A stretch of 64,000 bases of DNA, taken from the NCBI GenBank assembly GCA_009733575.1, contig ML769475.1, forward strand, positions 62,001 through 126,000, in the 5' to 3' direction. Numbering within the stretch: position 1 is the stretch's first letter; the number at the start of each line of letters is the position of its first letter. A program made the position numbers and the translations under genes. The notes below the pieces were generated by a model. That model saw only the letters and a list, made by a program, of their open reading frames with translations, was not told the origin of the DNA and ran no database searches. This stretch comes from Gymnopus androsaceus JB14. Its lineage: Eukaryota > Basidiomycota > Agaricomycetes > Agaricales > Omphalotaceae. Shown here one piece after another: positions 57,911 through 64,000 of this stretch.

Positions 57911-58705
57911 ATGTTCTTCGCCCGTCTCTCTTCTCTCCTTTTGACTATCCTCGCTGTCTCCTTGGGAGTCACTGCGCTCCCCACTTGGTACTCGCGTGCA
58001 CTTCAATGGCGCCAGAGCACGACCACGTTAAACGTTGCAACGTGTACGGATCCTTCTGTGCAGCTTGTGGAGCATGATTGCAATGTTGCTTTGCTTGGAG
58101 TGAGTGCTTCAGTTCGATCAAGGGCCCGCACGTAGCTGACTGGTTGTGTAGTTGGGTCCAGGGGGTATTGCTGGTGCAATGTGTGTTATGTTCTGTTCAA
58201 TGTTGCCGTATTTAATCCCTTCTTAATCACCTACAGTGAATTCCTGCGTGTAAGCGCTGCCACGGCTTCATCTACCAGTGGAACCTGCACCGTTACTGTC
58301 AACGCTGTCGATGGAGGTAAATTACTGTCATTGATTTCTTCTCAAATTACTGATTCTATCCCTTTCTCTCCTTCACTTCACTCTTCCCTCCCCCTCCCTC
58401 CTTCCTTCCTTCCTCTTCCCTTTCCAAAGGAACTACCATCGACATCTCCAAAGGTCGTCTTGAAGGTCACGGAGATTCCAACGGTGGATTCGATGTATGC
58501 CGTCTATTTCCATTGTTTACGACTGTGATATTAAGATACGCATGAAACAGAACCTTCTCACCGCATGTGGACCTTCGCCTGGATCTATGGTCATTGGAGG
58601 TGGTGCGCTACCCAGTCAGTACATCCATATGTGCTACCCTTTTTTTTCCTTACTGACTGGATTCTAGCTGGCAACATCGAAGTCGTCATCTCTGCAGCGA
58701 CGTAG
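57911..58705 (+). CDS. Small secreted protein, effector-like, unknown family
   Basis: Several short exons. The signal peptide is MFFARLSSLLLTILAVSLGV. The mature part has TCTDPSVQLVEHDCNVALLG, then LGPGGIAGA, a segment TCTVTVNAVDGG, TTIDISKGRLEGHGDSNGG, NLLTACGPSPGSMVIGGG and a final GNIEVVISAAT before the stop at 58703-58705. Introns fall after LLG, GA, DGG, FD and LP. The acceptor choice after GA is uncertain, which affects a few residues. There are at least four Cys. Size and composition resemble fungal small secreted proteins; no known family was recognised. A pyrimidine tract near 58375-58430 lies in an intron. Confidence 0.65.
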
Positions 58706-59284
58706 GCCACAAAGGAGTTTAGGTTCACAATTCAGAGAAGATATTTAAAATCAAAACAAGAGAAGTTACCCGCCCAGTTGGTCCTTTATATACCTCCGTT
58801 TGGCATTATATCCATCCGTCCATCCGTTCGTCCTTCCTTTCATTACTCGTTCCAGGTCAACCGAAGTATTCGATTGTCTTACTTACCTGCACTTGTGGTA
58901 GTAGCTTTCAGTTTGCTGCATACGTTCGAGTTTTGTTCAGTTTTTAGTTGTGGAAATTGTATTGGGTTTTGATTGTTGGGATAACTTTTGCTGAAGCTAG
59001 ATGAGCTGCTCATGCAGTGGTGAACGATCTGAACCTTACGAAGTTTCGGGGAAGGTGAGCACCGAATACTGCTGAACACTGAGAACTTATGTGTCAGACG
59101 ACTAATGTAATATGTATATGTTAAATTTATTTATGTACAGACGTACTGTTACGACGCCAAACATACTACAACGTACAAATACATCCTTCAATAATCAGAG
59201 GTATAGTACAAGCAATACGCAAGAAGCAGAAACTGTCCGCATCAGCGTAGCATATCCACAACGCAAGCCAGCTAAAAGTGCAGC
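58706..59284. other. Intergenic between convergent genes, no gene
   Basis: The 3' flanks of the secreted-protein gene (plus) and the CBM19-type gene (minus). Nothing else is seen. Confidence 0.5.
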
Positions 59285-60708
59285 TCACAAACTTGTTGGA
59301 GAAGCTGTAAACAAAGAAGTGGAAAAAATCGCCGTAGTTGAAATTGCTGCTGCATTCGCCTCTGCTACATTCGTCGCAGCTGCAGCTGCAGCCGAAGTAG
59401 TAAGAGTACCCGCAGCGATATTGTTCACAGCACTTGAACTTGAAGCAGCTGTGAGCAGAGATGTGGAAAACAATGATGTACTTCCGATTGCTGCTGCATT
59501 CGCCTCGGCCACATTCGTCGCAGTTGCAGCCGAAGTAATAGTAGCCGTAGCGCCATCGCTCGTAAGCGGAGATGCAGAAGTACTTGCAATTGCTGCAGCG
59601 TTTGCCGCAGTCGCACCAGTCGCTGTAGCGCTATCGCTCATAACACTAGAGATAAGACTTTGTGCAGCCTCCGGCGAAATGGTAGTGGTCGATTGGAATG
59701 AGGAAGCAGTAGCGACCACGGCAGATGACGAAGTTGTATCGGAACAGGAAGTAGTTTGGCTATCAGCGGACACAACAATACTCTCCGCCGCCGCGGGCGA
59801 AATGGTAGTGGTCGAAGATATATCAGCGCTCATCGATATAGCACTCGTAGTACTATCGCTCATAGCACTCGTGGTCGCAGTACTATCACTGGATATAATA
59901 CTTTCGGCTGCCGCGGGCGAAATCGTAGTTGTTGATGACTCGGAAGTGGTGATAGTGACATCCATGGATGACGAAGATGTATCAGAGCTCATCGAAGTAG
60001 TTTGGCTAGTCGATGCACTCATCGTTGTAGTGCTATCGCTCATAGCAATAGTCTCCGTCGCCTGCGGAGATATAATAATCGTCGTTGTAAACCCCTCAGT
60101 CGAGTTGGAATGGGAAGACGAGGACGAGGACGAGGACGAGGTACCCTTAGAATTGGAGCTGGAAGAGCCCTTAGAACCGGAGGAGGAAGAGCTAGAGGTA
60201 GAACTTGAACCAACAAGTCCGCCATCAGCTCCACACGCAGAAATTATAGAAGTGGCGCTTTTCTCGCTTGTACACTGTAGGACCTATAAAGGTAGGCTAA
60301 ATGAGAAACTCGAGTACTACAACTAAAGAAAAAGAACATACCGCATCATTTGCCTTGGTGACACTCGGAATGGCGTAACAGGCTAGACTCGCACCACACG
60401 AAACGGTCTCCCATTTCTTACCAACGCACTCGGCTGCTTCACCAGATATGCAAGCAATTTCGCCAGCTACATATTAAAATCACGTTAATGCACATAAGGG
60501 TAGATTAGTGCGGATTTTACCCACAGACACAAGTGTCTTTGACAGATAGAGTTTGGAACGCAGCGTTGAGCTTTTGCGCAAGCTTTCCGTTGGCCAGCAG
60601 CTCTGTTTTTGTAAGGGCTCTGGTTGGCGCACCGTGCAGCGGAGCCACAGAGAATGAAAGGACAATAAAAATAGTGAAAACCAGTTGAGATGCGAGCGAA
60701 TGCATCAT
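59285..60708 (-). CDS. Secreted protein with a CBM19-like domain and a Ser/Thr/Ala-rich repeat tail
   Basis: Three exons. The signal peptide is MMHSLASQLVFTIFIVLSFS, followed by a short spacer. The Cys-rich CBM19-like module reads CVCAGEIACISGEAAECVGK, then WETVSCGASLACYAIPSV and ILQ-type VLQCTSEKSATSI, ending ACGADGG. CBM19 modules bind chitin. After it comes a long Ser/Thr/Ala-rich tail with four copies of a TTTISPAAAESI-type unit and two of an NVAEANAAAI unit. The tail suggests a wall-exposed, O-glycosylated stalk. No GPI signal is seen at the end (SPTSL). The opposite strand is also open for 404 codons because of the repeat composition; that frame has no start context or domain and is not called. 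Confidence 0.72.
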
Positions 60709-61148
60709 CTTGTCTCGAGCCTCGACCAGCAGCTGTGTAATTGCTGAAACTTAAAGTACACAGGTTCTACCTGAGCAACAGAAAAGAATGAAAGAGCACT
60801 TGGCTCGGTGGCTGGAGCAGAAAGAAAAGAGGGGAGGGGAGAGGAGGAGGGGAGAAAGGAGGGGAGGAGAAGATGGGAAAACCCACGGCGGCCAATTATC
60901 TATGGAAACATGGAACAACGATCTAGAACAGAGAAATATTACTCCAAATTGATCAGGAGACAAACAATTATGATTTCCTTTTTAGTACATCCAGGATGAA
61001 TGGAGACAAAGGACTTGATAGGCGCGTTAGGTACATGGGCCTTGTCTTGAAATAGACACTACTGTTCCGGTACTCAAGGCCTCAGTTCCTTCATTTGAGT
61101 GAGTTTTAAGATTACTTCGTTCGTACGCACTACGTCTATTACAAGAGC
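60709..61148. other. Intergenic, purine-rich tract
   Basis: A G/A-rich run at about 60825-60880 contains several GGGG blocks and could form G-quadruplex structure. No gene is seen. It is the promoter region of the CBM19-type gene and the 3' flank of GCN1. Confidence 0.5.
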
Positions 61149-64000
61149 TTAGCTCAACAAATCCCGAGCCTCTCTCGATGGCCTAGCAATATTCGGCCTT
61201 TCGTTCGCACAACTCTCGTGCACCTTTTGTGCTACACTAGCCATTAACCCGAGTTTTTCAAACACATTGGGGCCCTTTGAAGGACTGTCCGATGCAGATT
61301 CCAGCAACGCGAGTACCACACGCGAGGAGATCATTGAGGCAGCGGTCCCGCTCACAAGATAAGTTCTGGAAAACAGCAGTGAGTAAGGATCACAAAGCGA
61401 GCGGTTGCTACGCACTCGATGATAGGTTGCAAAAGATCAGGCCAGACCGAAAGAGATACCGCCAGTGCGGCAATTGACTGTACATAAGTCTCATCGTGGA
61501 CTTCCTTGAACGCGTCATTGACAACCTCGACACACGCCTCTCGTGCCTTCTCACCGACGCTCTCCCCAGCGCCCTCTACCACATTAGCCAGCGCTAGTAC
61601 CAAACTTGAAGAAATTCCTTCCTCTGACGCGCGCACACCGCTGATCAGCTCCGTAATAACGGGATCTACCCTCGGCTGATTTTTCATAAGCACACCTAGT
61701 GCCTGTGCAGCCTTTGTCCTTACAACTACCGAAGCAGGATCCCCGGCACTTTTAACGAACGTCCGCTGCAGTTGCGGGAAGAACGGTTTGACGAACAGCG
61801 GTATACGCTCGAGCATGCTTGTTAGAGCACTGAGGATGCCTGTCTTGACTGCCGGAGGATATGTCGTTGCCTGAGTAGCAACACGAATCAAGGGACCAGT
61901 GAAAGGTACAACGAAGGGCTTGAAGGCGTCGGCTGCAGTACGTTCCACAAGGTCACCGATCGCATAAGCTGCTCCCTCTCGCTGCTCATTGCTCCCTGTT
62001 GTCAGACCCGCAATGATGATTGGTACCATGGGTGCGATTCCTTTCGGTAAACTGAACCCAGGAACGTCCACTCCTGGAGCACCGGCAGACTCGAGACTCC
62101 TACGCAGCGGAACAACGAGCGGTTCAAGCTCATCCTTGGGTATCGACTTGACGAACACGTCCAAAGCGTGCTGAGCAGCGGTGTGAACTATCACTTCCCC
62201 GTCTTCCATTAGTGGAATAAGTTGCCTAATCCAATCCACGCGATACAATGAAGTATCAAGTTCTGTCACTTCACAGAAGGCTGAGAAGAAGTCGAGGCCG
62301 CTCACTCGTCGCCGAGGAGAGTCGTGCTTGATCCTGTGATGTAATCAATGAGTATATTCATCCAACACAAAAAAAGAGGTCAGTAGACTCACCAGCCCAG
62401 CAATAGCATCATCAACGTATTTAATCCTTCTGCGTCGCTGATGGATCCCAAGAGCGCTTCGAGAGCTTCGTTTACAGCAATCTTCAGCTCCTCATCAGGC
62501 TCGGGACGTCCTTCCAGGACTTTGACAATGGAATTGAGAATAACAGTCAAGCGCTTGCTTAAAGCATTTCCAGCGACGGTGACTAGTGACGCTAGTGCCC
62601 GAGCATTAAACACAGTCATGGGTGTAGCGGTCAACGTCGGAATGAGTACCGGGAATACGGTACCTGCACGAACCTGAGAAGGTAGCGAAATTTGAGTTTG
62701 CCCGACAGTTAACAGTAGAGGAAAGACATACACTCATGACCTCTCTCAATGCCTGCAATGCCGTACCTGATCCCTTTCCAGGCTGGCGGAGCGCCTCCAG
62801 CAGTGTAGGGATAGTTTCATCGATTGCCTTGACACCAATATATTCTTGCAAAACATCGAACGCCTTTGCAGCAGCCGAGCGCACATCACTCTCCTCGTCG
62901 ACGAGACACTCACGCACAATAACGATGATGTCGTCTTCATAGTCTTCGCGTTGAGCATCCGTAGTGTTTTCCCTGAAGATCCAAGTTAGAGGCCGGATTG
63001 GCAAAAAAAAGGACGACAGGAGCGTACATAATCTCGGACAAGACAACGCATACTCCCTCTCGCGACCTGGGATCGGTCGAAGAAGCTTTGGAGCGGAGAA
63101 GGGGCATGATTTCTCCAAGTATTCGCTCGCCGAACTTCCTACACAGCTCCCCAATCGTTCTTCCGGCAGTCTAACAGTACGGTTAGCACATTGAATACAG
63201 GTAAAAAGACAACAATATACTTCTTGTTGTTCAAACTCTGAGCTAGAGCTGAGGACGATGATCTGATTGATGAGCTCAGGTAGGATTTCCCTGACTATGA
63301 AGGAACGTTAAAGCGTAAGTCAACAAAGGTAAAATAAAATGATATCTTACCAGTCCGAGGCGTGTTGTGAACCAAAGCTTTCCATATCTGAATAGAAGCC
63401 TGGCGTACAACGACAACACCATCTTGCCTGACAAGATACAGCGCAGAAAGAAGCCTATCCCGTCGCTCTACACCAAGAACCTCAACAAGAGCACGACGGG
63501 AAGCGTCAGCCCCGCCTGCATCAACAACAGCATCCTCTTCCTCATCGATGTCAGAAGGCTTGCCAGAAATACCGGAAACTTTGAAGAGCAATTCTCCAAC
63601 AAGAGTAATGGAAGCGTGCTAGATAGGGAGTCAATCAGCACTGATTTCTGTGCAAAACAAGAAACACATACACGGATACGCCAACCTGCGTCAAACATAC
63701 CACGCTCCAACTCTGGTAGCAACAGGTCAATAGCTTTGCTGGAATAGTTGGTGATAACCATTCGTCCAGCACGCATGGCAGCCTCTCGTACATATTCTTC
63801 CGTGTCCGAAAGTCCGCTAAGAATCGGCCCAATAATTTTGGGAAGATGGGGCTGGAAGCGAGTGCCGAAGGTAGCAGGAAGAAAGACCAGAAAGAGACAT
63901 GAATCCTTCACGCACAGTCGCCCGAGGAGATTGTGCATTCGCGATAATGTCCGGAAGAAGACCCTCTAGACGCTCCATACCCAGTCCTGAAAGAACTTCA
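61149..64000 (-). CDS. gcn1: GCN1, HEAT-repeat activator of the Gcn2 eIF2-alpha kinase (3' part, runs off the window)
   Basis: Tandem HEAT repeats fill the whole segment: LVDEESDVRSAAAKAFDVLQ, DETIPTLLEALRQPGKGSG, EGLNTLMMLLLGW, SGLDFFSAFCEVTELDTSLY and QREGAAYAIGDLVERTAADA. The C-terminal block ends VHESCANERPNIARPSREAR. This is the C-terminal third of Gcn1, the ribosome-associated scaffold that passes uncharged-tRNA/collided-ribosome signals to Gcn2. At least seven exons can be followed, for example DLLQPIIE-TYLVSGTAA across an intron at about 61372-61420, and LLGW to KHDSPRRRVSG at about 62333-62392. The stop is at 61149-61151. The start lies beyond the right edge. No lesion. Confidence 0.93.

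Noticed and set aside
59112..60326. 404-codon plus-strand ORF
   Set aside because: It is antisense to the CBM19-type gene. Its Ala/Val/Glu-rich sequence is the mirror of Ser/Thr-rich repeat codons, and the minus strand has a signal peptide, introns and a domain.
1..64000. CRISPR array, bacterial operon or prophage
   Set aside because: No direct-repeat/spacer pattern exists. The genes have introns and eukaryotic families.

Overview
The window comes from a mushroom-forming basidiomycete (Agaricomycetes, probably Agaricales). Genes are intron-dense with short GT-AG introns of about 45-70 nt. The content is typical of that group: fruit-body-specific secreted proteins, an S53 sedolisin, a DUF3494 ice-binding protein, Kre9-like and CBM19 cell-wall proteins, and a basidiomycete hAT transposon. 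All calls were made by reading the sequence; no database search was run. The exact species cannot be told.

Layout. (1) 0.5-25.5 kb is a scrambled, duplicated accessory block. Three paralogues of a fruit-body-specific secreted protein (527-2249 minus; 10366-12330, split by an inversion; 17852-19574 plus) each carry a different lesion. Among them lie pam17 with two small indels, two pam17 relics, an apparently intact sedolisin and a tRNA-Thr with an intron. (2) 20.9-25.3 kb holds a Kre9-like secreted gene whose upstream flank appears twice around a 25-N gap, probably an assembly artefact. (3) 27.8-30.7 kb holds two clean genes, the ice-binding protein and a short-chain dehydrogenase. (4) 32.4-36.4 kb encodes a coiled-coil stalk/tail that is in frame, through a splice, with an unrelated uncharacterised N-terminal gene. 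(5) About 34.6-46.9 kb is an AT-rich transposable-element island. It contains a full-length 4.15-kb hAT element with a perfect 8-bp target-site duplication and at least two nested MITEs. (6) 46.7-54.8 kb holds duplicated small secreted-protein genes, an F-box relic, two further inverted-repeat elements and the second Kre9-like copy. (7) 55-64 kb is more conventional: MRP51, a small secreted protein, a CBM19-type secreted protein, and the 3' end of GCN1 running off the window.

Themes. Housekeeping genes (MRP51, GCN1 and at least the idea of pam17) border accessory DNA rich in secreted, probably cell-wall or fruiting-related proteins. Among the duplicated genes, all three fruit-body copies, pam17 and one of the two ~49-52-kb secreted genes have small indels or breaks, while the unduplicated genes read cleanly. 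This suggests either post-duplication decay or consensus errors confined to repeats. The most striking individual observations are the inversion that cuts one paralogue into complementary halves, the putative chimeric coiled-coil gene at the edge of the transposon island, and the nested hAT/MITE structure with intact target-site duplications.
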